Assembly (NCBI GenBank): GCA_022072175.1
Contig: JAJVIE010000002.1
Span: forward strand, 1-64,000
Source of the DNA: Candidatus Omnitrophota bacterium
GTDB lineage: Bacteria; Omnitrophota; Gorgyraeia; 2-02-FULL-51-18
DNA: 64,000 bases
Reading direction: 5' to 3'
The position numbers and the translations under genes are program-made. Shown here piece by piece: positions 47,079 to 56,516 of this stretch; positions within the stretch are counted from its first letter, which is position 1, and every line of letters begins with the position of its first letter. The notes under the pieces are model-generated. The model did no database searches, had not been told where the DNA came from, and saw only the letters and a list, made by a program, of their open reading frames with translations.

Positions 47079-47840
47079 TTAAAAAAGTTTATCTTGGGCA
47101 CACTTAGTACGCCAAGGGCATGACCCACACCAGTCTTGAGTTTTAGGGGCAACAATCTTTTCATTAGTTAATTTCTTAACCTTGATTATTTTTTGAATAG
47201 CCTCGGAGAAGGGAGTAAGTAGGTTATCATAAGTAAACTCCTTCATCTCGAAGGAATCTTTATTGACGTAAAGGAAGGTTATCTTTTTGACCTCCTCAAT
47301 ACCATCTAACTCTTTTATATGGACATAATCTCCATTCTTTAGAGCTTTATTGAAAGCGTATAAATAGATACTTCCTTGGATTAAATGCTCTGGTTTTGGT
47401 TCCTTTAAAGCCTCGAAACTTTTTACGGTAGCGGTTTTAAATTCCGCTAGGCTAACTTCTCCGTTAATATTTAATACTGCATCTATCTTGGCACTTAATT
47501 CAATCGCTGGATCTAAAATTGGAAATTCATAATCTATTTCGTCTTTATATTTGCTTTTTACTAAATTACCATTAACGTCTCGATAATCTATTAAAACCCC
47601 CGCTTTCCTGAATATTCCCGATAATATATCATGTACGGCGGTACCTAATATAGCGTATTTTTTTAATTGTACTGGAGGTGGGAAGTCTTCTTGGATTCTT
47701 AAATACGAATATTGTATTTTTCTCAAGCATTTAGATCCTAATGAAGAGGGCTTAAACGCTGGTTTTTGGTTACTTGCTTTCTTGAGATCTTCTTGAAATT
47801 CTTGATTTATTAAATTTTGTAAATCCTTAGAATATTTCAT
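47079..47840 (-). CDS. Cas4/RecB-like PD-(D/E)xK exonuclease
   Basis: 253 residues. LGTAVHDIL (His), SAKIDAVL (Asp), LAEFKTAT (Glu-x-Lys) and IQGSIYLYAF are the RecB/Cas4 nuclease motifs, and Cys ligands (KCLRK near the N-terminus and CGSCPWRTKC near the C-terminus) form an Fe-S site. Such phage enzymes process DNA ends in recombination or packaging. Its start overlaps the ClpP-like gene end. Confidence 0.8.
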   Translation of the reverse strand: MKYSKDLQNLINQEFQEDLKKASNQKPAFKPSSLGSKCLRKIQYSYLRIQEDFPPPVQLKKYAILGTAVHDILSGIFRKAGVLIDYRDVNGNLVKSKYKDEIDYEFPILDPAIELSAKIDAVLNINGEVSLAEFKTATVKSFEALKEPKPEHLIQGSIYLYAFNKALKNGDYVHIKELDGIEEVKKITFLYVNKDSFEMKEFTYDNLLTPFSEAIQKIIKVKKLTNEKIVAPKTQDWCGSCPWRTKCAQDKLF

Positions 47841-48438
47841 CTACGACTCCATACTTAACTAAGTCCTCTGCGGTAAAGTATTGATCTACTCCGACTCCGC
47901 ATTCTTTCCAGAACTTAGCTGGTTTTTTAGTTAGTTTACCCATTTCATTAGCCCAAGTCAATTCCTCTTTCTTTAATTGATCGGCCATGTTAACTATCTC
48001 TGAAACTTTCAAGGATTCTAAATCCGAGCTTCCTTCGTGCCACATGAATTGGGCATTTCGGTCTATTTTTCTCTTATCGCCCGAAGCTAGTAATAAGGTC
48101 GCTGCTGACATGATTTGCCCGTAACCTTCCGTTATAAAGGAACACTTACTTTTACGCATTCTTGCAGCTACCGCCATAGCGGCACAAGTATCTCCTCCAT
48201 GGGAGAATATTTTTAAGGTAATTGTAGATAAGCTACCACTTTCCATTAAAGTGATAGCTGCATCTACTTTGGAGAATAATTCCGAATTTATCTCATCTGC
48301 TATAGTAATAGTCCTAGCCTCAAAATTGATTCCATGTTTGAGGGAATACTCAACTATTAAATCAATGTAGGCTAGTTTTGATTCCGCATTTGTATTAGAA
48401 GAGATTTGGAAAGTTTTAAATTGGTTTTTCCGTGACAT
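47827..48438 (-). CDS. ClpP-like serine peptidase
   Basis: 203 residues with a ClpP fold: LKIFSHGGDTCAAMA (oxyanion loop), GQIMSAATLLLASG with the nucleophile Ser and QFMWHEGS with His, and a conserved Asp region near the C-terminus. No signal peptide, so cytosolic. In phages such proteins often act as head maturation proteases; here a separate XkdF-type protease exists, so its role may be different. Next to a GroES-like gene. Confidence 0.75.
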   Translation of the reverse strand: MSRKNQFKTFQISSNTNAESKLAYIDLIVEYSLKHGINFEARTITIADEINSELFSKVDAAITLMESGSLSTITLKIFSHGGDTCAAMAVAARMRKSKCSFITEGYGQIMSAATLLLASGDKRKIDRNAQFMWHEGSSDLESLKVSEIVNMADQLKKEELTWANEMGKLTKKPAKFWKECGVGVDQYFTAEDLVKYGVVDEIF

Positions 48439-48442
48439 AAAA

Positions 48443-48709
48443 TCACTCTTCTTTATTTAGGATCTTTGCGAAAATGTTACTTTCCTCCATTACAAGGAGT
48501 TCCCTCCCCTCTACTCTTATTTTAAACCTTACGTCTCCGTAAAATACCGAATCGCCTACCTTCAAATCACCTTTGTATTCACTACCTAAGAACTTAACTA
48601 TTCCAGTACAATCTACTTGATCTGGAATAGTTAATAGCCCTTGAGCTTTCTTCACCTTTTGAGGTTCTTCTACTACTATATAAGAATTTAAAACTTGTAA
48701 AGTACTCAT
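48443..48709 (-). CDS. GroES-like co-chaperonin
   Basis: 88 residues with the cpn10 pattern: NSYIVVEEP, then GLLTIPDQ, GIVKFLGS, LKVGDSVFYGD and ELLVMEESNIFAKI. Shorter than GroES (97) and T4 gp31 (111). Likely replaces or modifies host GroES so that host GroEL can fold the capsid protein. AAGG upstream. Confidence 0.75.
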   Translation of the reverse strand: MSTLQVLNSYIVVEEPQKVKKAQGLLTIPDQVDCTGIVKFLGSEYKGDLKVGDSVFYGDVRFKIRVEGRELLVMEESNIFAKILNKEE

Positions 48710-48711
48710 AA

Positions 48712-49230
48712 CTATTTACCTTGTTCTTGCTTTTTCCTTGAAATACTATTTACGGTAATCAAAATAGAGTATGGTGGTTTATCGTCTATCCTTACTTGTT
48801 CGCCTTTTTTAAGGCCAATAAGTTTCTCTTCTACAGGAAGCTCGAATGTCTTACCGTGTCCAATATCATAGATCTTATGGTAAGATGTTTGAGCTAACTC
48901 TCCTTGCTCGTTATCAAACCGAGTCTGCACGGTTACTCTGATTACATCTCCCTTTTCGACGACCTCTACACTCTCGATTCCATCTAAAAGATCCTCTGTT
49001 CTCTCTGAAAGGGAAATTAACTCTTCCTTAGAGGCGATACTCTTTTCTTGAACTAATGTCTCAAGAACTAACAATCTAGTTAAGATGTTTTGAAAACTAC
49101 TAGAACAAGCCTGAGTTAATCCATTTAGTCTCTGTAATAAAGAGGATTCTAATTGTTTCAAATGCTCTAGTGAAACACTTTCTTGGGTTTTTACAGGGAT
49201 AGATTGTACTTCTTTTCTTTTCTCTGCCAT
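48712..49230 (-). CDS. Putative FKBP/trigger-factor-like chaperone
   Basis: 172 residues. After a helical N-terminal part, KGDVIRVTVQTRF, then FELPVEEKLIGLKKGEQVRI and a final beta strand follow the FKBP-like peptidyl-prolyl isomerase pattern (GKxxE...LxGxKxGE). Together with the GroES-like and ClpP-like genes this suggests a folding/quality-control cluster. The fold call is tentative. Confidence 0.45.
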   Translation of the reverse strand: MAEKRKEVQSIPVKTQESVSLEHLKQLESSLLQRLNGLTQACSSSFQNILTRLLVLETLVQEKSIASKEELISLSERTEDLLDGIESVEVVEKGDVIRVTVQTRFDNEQGELAQTSYHKIYDIGHGKTFELPVEEKLIGLKKGEQVRIDDKPPYSILITVNSISRKKQEQGK

Positions 49231-49246
49231 TTTAAGACTCCTTGGG

Positions 49247-49759
49247 TTATGGGTAAATGTAAACGGTTTCTGGTAAATATTTGACTATTTCCCCTAAATC
49301 ATCCTCAATTAGAACGAAAGGGGCCTGTAAGTCTATGATTAAGCCTTTATTAACTTTTCCAGCAGGAGCATTGAACTTTACTCTTTTATTTAAAAAAGAG
49401 GAAAACTTAGCTTTAAAAGCCTCTTCTTCTTGTGAAAGAGATTTACTTGTAGTTTGTTTTACTTTATTTAATAAGGTTTTTAATAAAGAAACTTCCTCTT
49501 CTGAAAAGTCCCCTCCCTTAGACAAAGCTGATATTTCCTTAGAATTTTCTAAGGAATCAATTACTGACTCGAATAATCCCTTTACTATTTCTTTTACTTC
49601 CGAGGCTGCTTCTTGTTTTTCGTGAAGTGGCGTATCTTGTAAATAAGTCTCTGTTATCTCTTTTAAGTCTTTTAAGAGGTCAACTTTTGCCTTTCTTAGA
49701 GTCAATTCTTTTAATTGTTCTTCTAATTTAGACACGATTAAATCTCCTTTTGTTTCCAT
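49247..49759 (-). CDS. Hypothetical protein
   Basis: 170 residues: a charged helical N-terminal two thirds and a small beta C-terminal domain (FNAPAGKVNKGLIIDLQAPFV). Overlaps the next gene by 22 bases. It could be a structural or assembly factor. Confidence 0.5.
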   Translation of the reverse strand: METKGDLIVSKLEEQLKELTLRKAKVDLLKDLKEITETYLQDTPLHEKQEAASEVKEIVKGLFESVIDSLENSKEISALSKGGDFSEEEVSLLKTLLNKVKQTTSKSLSQEEEAFKAKFSSFLNKRVKFNAPAGKVNKGLIIDLQAPFVLIEDDLGEIVKYLPETVYIYP

Positions 49760-49947
49760 AAGGAAAAGTCTTTATTTTCTATAAAGATTTCATATACTTC
49801 TTGAATAGAAGAGTCCTTCGGAGAAACTTCTCCAGCGACTAACCAGACTCCAGAAGATTCTTCTGAATGTACATCGAATATAAATAAAGAATAGTCACTA
49901 CCTGATTTGGTAAATGTTTCTCCGACTATAAAAGGATGTTTTGTCAT
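49738..49947 (-). CDS. Hypothetical small protein
   Basis: 69 residues with a beta-like fold (SDYSLFIFDVHSEES). GAGAGG upstream and a TATAAT box without the TGn extension. Function unknown. Confidence 0.5.
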   Translation of the reverse strand: MTKHPFIVGETFTKSGSDYSLFIFDVHSEESSGVWLVAGEVSPKDSSIQEVYEIFIENKDFSLWKQKEI

Positions 49948-49976
49948 AATTACCTCTCTGTATAGAATTATACTAT
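49948..49976 (-). promoter_or_regulatory. Promoter with leader
   Basis: TAGTATAAT (-10 at 49972-49967), a short leader, GAGAGG, ATG 49947. Confidence 0.5.
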
Positions 49977-50007
49977 AAAAAGAGGTTTAAGTAAAGGATT
50001 TTTTAAG

Positions 50008-50916
50008 TTAAGATTCTAGGTTCTGAAGGATGTAATCTTTCCACTTATCCATTCCTATATAAGTAAGCCCTCCACCGGTTTTTATCTTGTAACCGGGCGG
50101 GATCTCTACTATAGGAGAAGTCCTAGAATTAGGGTGAGTGCTGCCTATTACAGGCAACCATTGCTCAGTTTTTCTGCCATAATTACTACCATTAGATAAT
50201 AAAGTACTCAGCCTATAAATCTTGTAAGTATTGTCTTTGGGATTATTGTAGAATTTTCTACAATGTACGCAAGTTTTATCATCATTTACAGGTATTCGAT
50301 AAACGAATACCTCTGTTAAGTCTTTATCTCTATTATCAGAGACTATTCTATCAACGCTACCTATACCAACAGCATTTCCCATCTCAGTAAGGACTAATCG
50401 TTGCCAATCATAATTTGCATTAGCGGCGGTATCCCTTAATTCCTGCTTTATTTTTGATAAACTAGACTCTTTCATCAAAAGATCTAAATATTCAGGCCTG
50501 TCTAAATTCTTAAGGGCATCCATTTTATAGGAGTCATTATTTTTACGAACTATTCCCTCTATCCTAGACGCTATCTCTAACTTTTGTTTTTCAATATATT
50601 GCTTCAAGGATTCATTTAAGGTTTCAATCGAATAGCCGTGAGCCTCTCCTTGGGGAACTACTCCAGGGGCTTTTTGTTGAGCAACCATCTCTTCCCACGA
50701 AGTTGGATTTAACGGATTATTGGGCTTATTTATAAAATTATGATTATAAACAACCTCAAGGAAGGAATCATTAGAAGTTTCATAACCAGCTTCTTTTAGC
50801 TCCTCTAATTCCTTTTTATCTAAAAGGGATTTACCTAAAACCTTAGATATTACTCTATTATAATGTTTATTTATAATAGCTCTGATTTTTTCTATGGTTT
50901 TTTTAGAGGTTATCAT
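50008..50916 (-). CDS. Phage Mu gpF / SPP1 gp7-like minor head protein
   Basis: 302 residues. Helical N-terminal half, then the C-terminal module DDKTCVHCRKFYNNP, GSNYGRKTEQWLPVIGSTHP and SPIVEIPPGYKIK that defines gpF-like minor head proteins with their conserved Cys and His. It sits at the portal vertex region. ATG 50916 has no strong ribosome site but is 6 bases after the upstream gene stop. Confidence 0.8.
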   Translation of the reverse strand: MITSKKTIEKIRAIINKHYNRVISKVLGKSLLDKKELEELKEAGYETSNDSFLEVVYNHNFINKPNNPLNPTSWEEMVAQQKAPGVVPQGEAHGYSIETLNESLKQYIEKQKLEIASRIEGIVRKNNDSYKMDALKNLDRPEYLDLLMKESSLSKIKQELRDTAANANYDWQRLVLTEMGNAVGIGSVDRIVSDNRDKDLTEVFVYRIPVNDDKTCVHCRKFYNNPKDNTYKIYRLSTLLSNGSNYGRKTEQWLPVIGSTHPNSRTSPIVEIPPGYKIKTGGGLTYIGMDKWKDYILQNLES

Positions 50917-50921
50917 ATTAC

Positions 50922-51146
50922 TTATTCTTTATATTCATCCTCTAAGGCATCGATTATCTCGTCCATCATTTCCTCATAAATCTGAGCATGGGCAGTAAAT
51001 ACCCTTTCGTAAGTATCGTCCATTGCAGGATCTTCAAATGATTCATCTAAATGATCTGATTTAAGGGAGGTTTCTAAGGCTTTTAGTAATTGAAGTTTTG
51101 CCTCCTCAATACTTTGACCTTTCTTGAGTTTTATTTTTACTTCCAT
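50922..51146 (-). CDS. Hypothetical acidic protein
   Basis: 74 residues with an acidic C-terminus. It lies between portal and minor head protein genes, so a head assembly role is possible. No family recognised. Confidence 0.5.
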   Translation of the reverse strand: MEVKIKLKKGQSIEEAKLQLLKALETSLKSDHLDESFEDPAMDDTYERVFTAHAQIYEEMMDEIIDALEDEYKE

Positions 51147-51148
51147 GA

Positions 51149-53035
51149 TTAACTCAATTTATAGTATTCTATCTTTACACTTTTCTCAATAGGTTCGATA
51201 TCAATAGGGTCGTCTATAATATCTGACTCCTCATCTTCTCCTTGCTGAGTTCCCTCTTCACTAGAGCTTTCGGGAGATTGTGCCATTACAGCTTCTTGGT
51301 TCTTTTGCTGTTCTCTCGCTTTTTCTTCGGCTTTCTCTGAAAATTGAGAATACCATTGTAAGTAAACAGGATTTAGGATTAAATCATCTGCTCCGGGTAA
51401 AGGGGGTAGGCCATCTTCCTCTCTAATTTCATTAAGGGTTTTCTTAAAAGAAACTTCTTTTTCTTGTCTTTCAAGAGCAAATTCCCTGCTTTCTCCGTCT
51501 AATCCTACAAAATAAAATTCTAAGTCAGAATCTAAGTATTGTAGTACATTACAGTTTACATAAGATTCTAAAAATTTCAATAAAGGGTAAAGGCCCTTGT
51601 CCTTAGATTGATTTAGTTTTTGAGCTGTATTATCTCCTGATAACCCGCCCTTTGCCCCTTCTTCCTTAAATCCAAACCCTATTTCTTGCGGATCAATTTG
51701 GTAAATTGAGCAAATAATCTTAATTAAATAATTCATCCACCCTTGGAACTCAATATCTGAATGATTTTGAGTCAAAGGAATCCACTTAACTTCATCCATT
51801 CCAGCAAAAATAGGAGTCTGGAAAGAGTTTTTACTTCCCTTAATCATATGGTGCCACTGTTGCCTAATAGACTCTATCTTTCTACGAGGTAGTGGAGCTT
51901 TTAAATGTAAAATACCCTTAGCTGAAAATCCTTGAGTGAAGTAGGCCTTATTATAATATTCCGTATTTAAGTGGGAGGAAATTAAGCCTACTAATAGTTC
52001 TAATTCACAAATCCCATATCCATTATTATAAATATCTGTAGATAAGTTATAAATTCCTATTTTTAACTCATCTTCGGTAAAAGCTCTCTCAATTCTACCA
52101 TTTATAACTTGAACGTATTTATAGGCCTCTTCTTCTAATAAGGTTTCGTCTAATTTAAGAATATCTCTTTCGTTGATTTTATCTAGGTATTTATCGGGAT
52201 AAAGTAAATCTATGTTCGTTTGACTTCCAGGGAAAGAGTTATACTTCTTAAGGGAAGTTGAGGCGTACTTTACTGTTGAGGCATCTACTGGAAAGAAGTG
52301 ATGTAATCTATTTGCTTGATCTGGCACTAATTCTGTAGCAATTAAATCATAGGTTAGGCGATCTCGGACTACTGCCCTTAAATAAGAATTAAAATTCCAT
52401 TTTTTAGTTTCAAATGGTCTGTTTTCTGATTCCCCACAATTCATTATAAATTGTGCTGCTTTCTCAATTCTAGTTCTATATCTTTCTTGATAAATAGTCT
52501 TAGCTCTACGCTCTAACTCCCAATTTATAACTTCCTGAGAGTCGTCTGATTTATCTTGAGTTTCCTTTAATTCAGCTTCCTCGTTTAGTTCTATCCCATT
52601 TTCTTCTTTTGGAGGTTTTTTCTGACTTTCTTCTAATAACTCTTGTTTAATCTTTTCTAAAACTTCAGCTTCATTTTTAACTGAAATTTTAAAGCCTTTT
52701 TCGTAACCACTAGGGATAAAACTAGAGAAGTTAGAAACTTGATTTTGTCTAGTTTGGATGATTGAAGCCACCATGGAATCTTTAAGAGCCATTTGCTTTA
52801 AGAAATTAGGAGTTATTCTAGTGGCTTTTTCTTTATATCCTTGACTATGAATCTTGTAATTAGGATCTTCAGTCACCGCCTTATAAAAGATAAAATCAGA
52901 TTCTTCAGTGTCTTTTGACTTTTGAAGATCTAGTTCTCCCTCTAAAATTTTCCGTGATTTATGGATTTGGGCATCAATGAAAGTTTCTCCCATCTCAACC
53001 ACTTTTTGAAAGAGGTTTGTTTTTTTATCTAACAT
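51149..53035 (-). CDS. Portal protein
   Basis: 628 residues from ATG 53035; a GTG at 53050 with AGG upstream is an alternative start. Typical portal order: variable N-terminus, a central domain containing a stem-like region with VKWIPLTQNHSDIEFQGWM, IYQIDPQEIGFG and a wing/crown C-terminus. DPQEIGF and the flanking GLSG motif are standard portal landmarks. It forms the dodecameric DNA channel. Located between the large terminase and the gpF-like gene. Confidence 0.85.
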   Translation of the reverse strand: MLDKKTNLFQKVVEMGETFIDAQIHKSRKILEGELDLQKSKDTEESDFIFYKAVTEDPNYKIHSQGYKEKATRITPNFLKQMALKDSMVASIIQTRQNQVSNFSSFIPSGYEKGFKISVKNEAEVLEKIKQELLEESQKKPPKEENGIELNEEAELKETQDKSDDSQEVINWELERRAKTIYQERYRTRIEKAAQFIMNCGESENRPFETKKWNFNSYLRAVVRDRLTYDLIATELVPDQANRLHHFFPVDASTVKYASTSLKKYNSFPGSQTNIDLLYPDKYLDKINERDILKLDETLLEEEAYKYVQVINGRIERAFTEDELKIGIYNLSTDIYNNGYGICELELLVGLISSHLNTEYYNKAYFTQGFSAKGILHLKAPLPRRKIESIRQQWHHMIKGSKNSFQTPIFAGMDEVKWIPLTQNHSDIEFQGWMNYLIKIICSIYQIDPQEIGFGFKEEGAKGGLSGDNTAQKLNQSKDKGLYPLLKFLESYVNCNVLQYLDSDLEFYFVGLDGESREFALERQEKEVSFKKTLNEIREEDGLPPLPGADDLILNPVYLQWYSQFSEKAEEKAREQQKNQEAVMAQSPESSSEEGTQQGEDEESDIIDDPIDIEPIEKSVKIEYYKLS

Positions 53036-53053
53036 ATTTGACCCGATCACCTA

Positions 53054-53104
53054 AGTACCTGATTTTACAGGTATAAAGTTTTATTAGTTTTAAAAATTAT
53101 ATCA
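53054..53104 (-). promoter_or_regulatory. Extended -10 promoter with leader hairpin
   Basis: TTGATATAAT (-10 at 53101-53096) then a leader with TACCTG/CAGGTA arms around a 6-base loop before the portal start. Confidence 0.6.
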
Positions 53105-53115
53105 ATTACTTTAAA

Positions 53116-54906
53116 TTAAAAGTAACCACCTATCCCATCATCTAACTCGTCCGCTATCTCTTCCCTCGGAACTAGCTTTTTAGTCACTGGATCTTGTATA
53201 AACATGGAAGAGTTATCGGAAAAGTCGGCGTCTAATTTACCACTAATCATTAAACTCTTTATGCTCGTTGCTCCTCCAATAGAATCGTCCAAGGTAGATT
53301 GAAAATCATCTTTTAGATTCCTTCCTTCATTCTCAGCTGTTATGAGACAAGCAATGGCCAAAGAGTCGGCGAAGTCGTCATGTCCTCCTGGAGGATGACT
53401 TATTCTAACCGTTCCCGCATTAGTTTGATTAACTATCAATTCCTTAATCTCTTTGGTTTGTAAAGGATTATCTAATAACTCTATTTTACGGTCATGTATC
53501 AATTTTTTCAAGTTAAAAAATATCTTCTTTTTATAATTCAAGTTAAAGACGTTCTCTACTAAAACTACTCCGTGTTGCTCAAAGAGTTCTCTTAAAGGAT
53601 TAAATGAATACTGATCGGCGGCAACTTTGGGAATATCGTATTCTTTACAAATCTCACGGATATATAAAGCGACTTCGCTTGCTTTTACGGGAACTTGCCT
53701 AGTTCCTTCCCACCCCTTTGAGATAAATTGCTTAACGGTATTGCCATCATATCCCACAACACTAAAAGTAAACCTATCTCCCTTAAAAGCTGCATCTATT
53801 GCAGCATAGTATCTCATTTCTGGGTTTTCTTTTTCAGGAGGTAGGAAGGTAATGCCTCGATTTACTGCTAAGTCTACAAATTCTGGTAAAATGAAGTTAG
53901 ATATAGAATCAACAAAATTTGCTCTAATCTCATTATCAAAGGAGGTTGGATCAATTTGATATTCTTCTATAAATTCTGATTTACCTAGAATATTATTCCA
54001 AACCCATGAGGGAGACTTAAATACTACATAATTCTTTGGTAAAGTTCCCTCAACCCATTTTTGATACTCGTTATATAAAACCCCTGATTTTATCCCAGGA
54101 GATGAGAGCTTCATAAACAAGCCTTGATCTTTAAATTGAAGTAAAGATGGCCTAACAGCTCTAATGATATCCTCATCTTTTTCCGCAGAATTTTCTTGTA
54201 AATTCCAAAATGCTATTTCATCCGCCAATAGGGTACAGATAGCTAGTCCTCTTGTAGTTTTCTTAGAAGCTGCTCCGACTTTAATAGTAACCCTAGAATA
54301 TACTATTTCTCCATCCTCTATAAAAGGAACTTTTAAATTAAATGTTCGTTGTGTGTTTTTATTATCTTTATCGATCAACCTAGATAAAATAGGAGAATCT
54401 TCAAAAAATCCTCTAATAACATCTAATATTTCTTGGGAAAACTCAACTGAATGTGATAATACTACTACGGAAGCCGTTCTAGTCTTCTTTAAATAAGGCC
54501 TCCAGTTTACTTTAATTGCACTAAAAGTAGCTATAGCTCCTGCAATTAGAGATTTACCGCTTCTCCTTCCGCAAACTAAATTGAGTCTTGTAATCCACTG
54601 ATCACCTAAATCTTTCCAATCTCTTCCCGTCATGTATGTGAATAATTCTAATTCAGTCATCTCCGTATCGATTAAATCAAAAGATCCATCTGGATTAGTG
54701 TGCTCCATTCTTACTGAATGTTTAGTATTTTCATCTAAGGGCAATTTAAAAAGGGTCTTGAGGGCTACTCTTTGGGCTGGAGTGGGTTGGAAGTTTAGAA
54801 AACCTTTTGCCTCAAAGAAATTAGTTAATGGATCTTCTGTTATCTTCTTATGAATTTTAGAAAAGACGATTGCAAATTGCTTTTCGTCTAATTTAGAAAT
54901 ATCCAT
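53116..54906 (-). CDS. terL: Terminase large subunit
   Basis: 596 residues. Walker A CGRRSGKS (112-119), Walker B-type LLADEIAFW, and the C-terminal RuvC-like nuclease acidic positions in AIDAAFKGDRFTFSVVG, VAADQYS and GGHDDFADSLA. ATPase that drives DNA into the prohead and cuts concatemers. Its start overlaps the preceding small-terminase-like gene. Confidence 0.93.
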   Translation of the reverse strand: MDISKLDEKQFAIVFSKIHKKITEDPLTNFFEAKGFLNFQPTPAQRVALKTLFKLPLDENTKHSVRMEHTNPDGSFDLIDTEMTELELFTYMTGRDWKDLGDQWITRLNLVCGRRSGKSLIAGAIATFSAIKVNWRPYLKKTRTASVVVLSHSVEFSQEILDVIRGFFEDSPILSRLIDKDNKNTQRTFNLKVPFIEDGEIVYSRVTIKVGAASKKTTRGLAICTLLADEIAFWNLQENSAEKDEDIIRAVRPSLLQFKDQGLFMKLSSPGIKSGVLYNEYQKWVEGTLPKNYVVFKSPSWVWNNILGKSEFIEEYQIDPTSFDNEIRANFVDSISNFILPEFVDLAVNRGITFLPPEKENPEMRYYAAIDAAFKGDRFTFSVVGYDGNTVKQFISKGWEGTRQVPVKASEVALYIREICKEYDIPKVAADQYSFNPLRELFEQHGVVLVENVFNLNYKKKIFFNLKKLIHDRKIELLDNPLQTKEIKELIVNQTNAGTVRISHPPGGHDDFADSLAIACLITAENEGRNLKDDFQSTLDDSIGGATSIKSLMISGKLDADFSDNSSMFIQDPVTKKLVPREEIADELDDGIGGYF

Positions 54907-55523
54907 TAAGTATCCGATTTTTCAAATAAGTAAGTGTAGTCTGTGTCTATATAATCCGACGTGTCTACTTTTACTTTGGCCTTCCCCGTATTTATAAGAT
55001 CTTCGATTTTAGTTAAAATAGATTGCATTCCTTCGGAAACTAAAACCGATTCTTTTAAATGAGCAATTTCCCTAGATACATTCGGAATAGTTATTTGCAT
55101 TGGTATACCGTTTGTATCTTTTAAAATCTCTCCGGACGTAGGGTGTCTTTTTATAAAATCTCCATATCTCTCGAAGTATGATAAATAGCTTTGTAACTCG
55201 GTTTCCAATTGTATTATCCTTAATTTTTTAAAATTATTCTCAAGATTCAATAACTTTTGTGCATTTTGAACTTGACTACTTTGAATCTTTTTAAGGCCCT
55301 CTATGGCATAAGTCTTTCTTAGTTCTGGGAGATTCTCAGAATCTACTATTTCTTGTATCCTATATTCAGAAACCCCTACAAGATTCGCTATCTCGGATAC
55401 AGTCTTACCTTCCGCTAAGAATAAGTTTTTAACTTGCTCCTTAGTAACTGCCTTTTTACTATTATCTTTTACGAGATAATAAACAGAATCCTCTTGTCTT
55501 TTTGAATCAATATCATCACTCAT
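54906..55523 (-). CDS. Probable terminase small subunit (leaderless)
   Basis: 205 residues. A helix-turn-helix near residues 22-55 (VKNLFLAEGKTVSEIANLVGV) is followed by a long helical region. HTH plus coil directly before terL is the classical small-terminase arrangement that recognises the packaging site. Leaderless-type promoter directly at its ATG. Confidence 0.65.
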   Translation of the reverse strand: MSDDIDSKRQEDSVYYLVKDNSKKAVTKEQVKNLFLAEGKTVSEIANLVGVSEYRIQEIVDSENLPELRKTYAIEGLKKIQSSQVQNAQKLLNLENNFKKLRIIQLETELQSYLSYFERYGDFIKRHPTSGEILKDTNGIPMQITIPNVSREIAHLKESVLVSEGMQSILTKIEDLINTGKAKVKVDTSDYIDTDYTYLFEKSDT

Positions 55524-55539
55524 GTTAAAATTATATCAA
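55524..55539 (-). promoter_or_regulatory. Extended -10 promoter, leaderless type
   Basis: TTGA-TATAAT (-10 at 55535-55530), TTTAAC, ATG 55523. Drives the packaging operon. Confidence 0.75.
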
Positions 55540-55553
55540 TTCAATAAAATCAA

Positions 55554-55889
55554 CTACTTATAAATAGAGTCGGCTAACTCCTTGATTTTCTTAAATTCTA
55601 ATGAGTCATAGGTTACTTTTACTCTACAAAAGGGGAGTATTTCTTGTATAATTACCTTTACTTGCTCTAGTATCCTATTTTTATTAGAAAAAGTCCTACC
55701 GATCCAATCTAAACGAATTAAAATTAGAATATCCTTTCTATCCTCAAAAACAAGGAACTCGCATTTAGATATCCGTTTACTCGTTAAAAGTACATTTTCC
55801 CTTAAATTAGTTAACAAGGTTGGTGATTGTAACACTTCCATCTCATATAACCATGAGAGGGCATTTACCTTTAAGTTGTTCTCTTGCAT
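55554..55889 (-). CDS. Hypothetical protein
   Basis: 111 residues, alpha/beta, no recognised family. It lies one base after the RuvC-like gene stop, and AGGG is upstream of the ATG. Confidence 0.5.
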   Translation of the reverse strand: MQENNLKVNALSWLYEMEVLQSPTLLTNLRENVLLTSKRISKCEFLVFEDRKDILILIRLDWIGRTFSNKNRILEQVKVIIQEILPFCRVKVTYDSLEFKKIKELADSIYK

Positions 55890-56516
55890 TTATTTACCCT
55901 CCCTTACATTCTTTAAATAAGAATATCCCATACAAATAGAATCCGCAAGGTCTGCCTCCTCAGATCTCTCAACCTCATTTAATTGTAATCCAAACTTCTT
56001 ATTGGCGAATTTACAAGCTAGAGTCTTAGGTGTAATTTTACTTAATTTAGTATTCTTAGTACTTAATTTCTTATTGAGAGTTTTCGCTTCTTTATTTTGA
56101 AGTTTGTCCGAATCTGATAATTTCAACCCTAAATGAGTTCGCCACCCATCTTTCCCAGTAACATCATAATATACTATTTTATTGAAATCTACCTTATTTT
56201 CTAGTAACTTATTCAAGAAAATCCAATGTAAACCATCCAAAACCTTTTGGCCCAGTCTCTGTTTAGATCCAGCTATCTCTTCAATTACTATAATATCGGG
56301 ATTTACTTTCTGGACGACCTTGAGCAATTCCTTAGAGATCTCAAGCATTTTTACTAATTGTTTTTCTGGATATTTTAAATCTTTAAACCCCTTACTTATT
56401 TTTGAGGGGCTAGGGGGCTTTATGGTAAAAAAATCTAATAAAGATTCCTCTTTAATTGAAAATATACTTATTCCAGAGCAAGTAGTAGATAAATCTAGGG
56501 ATAAAAGTTTACTCAT
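55890..56516 (-). CDS. RuvC-like Holliday junction resolvase
   Basis: 208 residues. RNase-H-fold acidic residues in LDLSTTCSGIS (Asp8), IVIEEIAG and EEADLADSICMGY near the C-terminus, as in phage RuvC-like resolvases. It would trim branched DNA before packaging, which fits its place next to the terminases. It starts 4 bases inside the upstream gene. Confidence 0.7.
   Translation of the reverse strand: MSKLLSLDLSTTCSGISIFSIKEESLLDFFTIKPPSPSKISKGFKDLKYPEKQLVKMLEISKELLKVVQKVNPDIIVIEEIAGSKQRLGQKVLDGLHWIFLNKLLENKVDFNKIVYYDVTGKDGWRTHLGLKLSDSDKLQNKEAKTLNKKLSTKNTKLSKITPKTLACKFANKKFGLQLNEVERSEEADLADSICMGYSYLKNVREGK

Noticed and set aside
51149-53050. GTG 53050 as certain portal start
   Set aside because: Both GTG 53050 and ATG 53035 are possible; no family comparison is available here, so I list the ATG and note the GTG.
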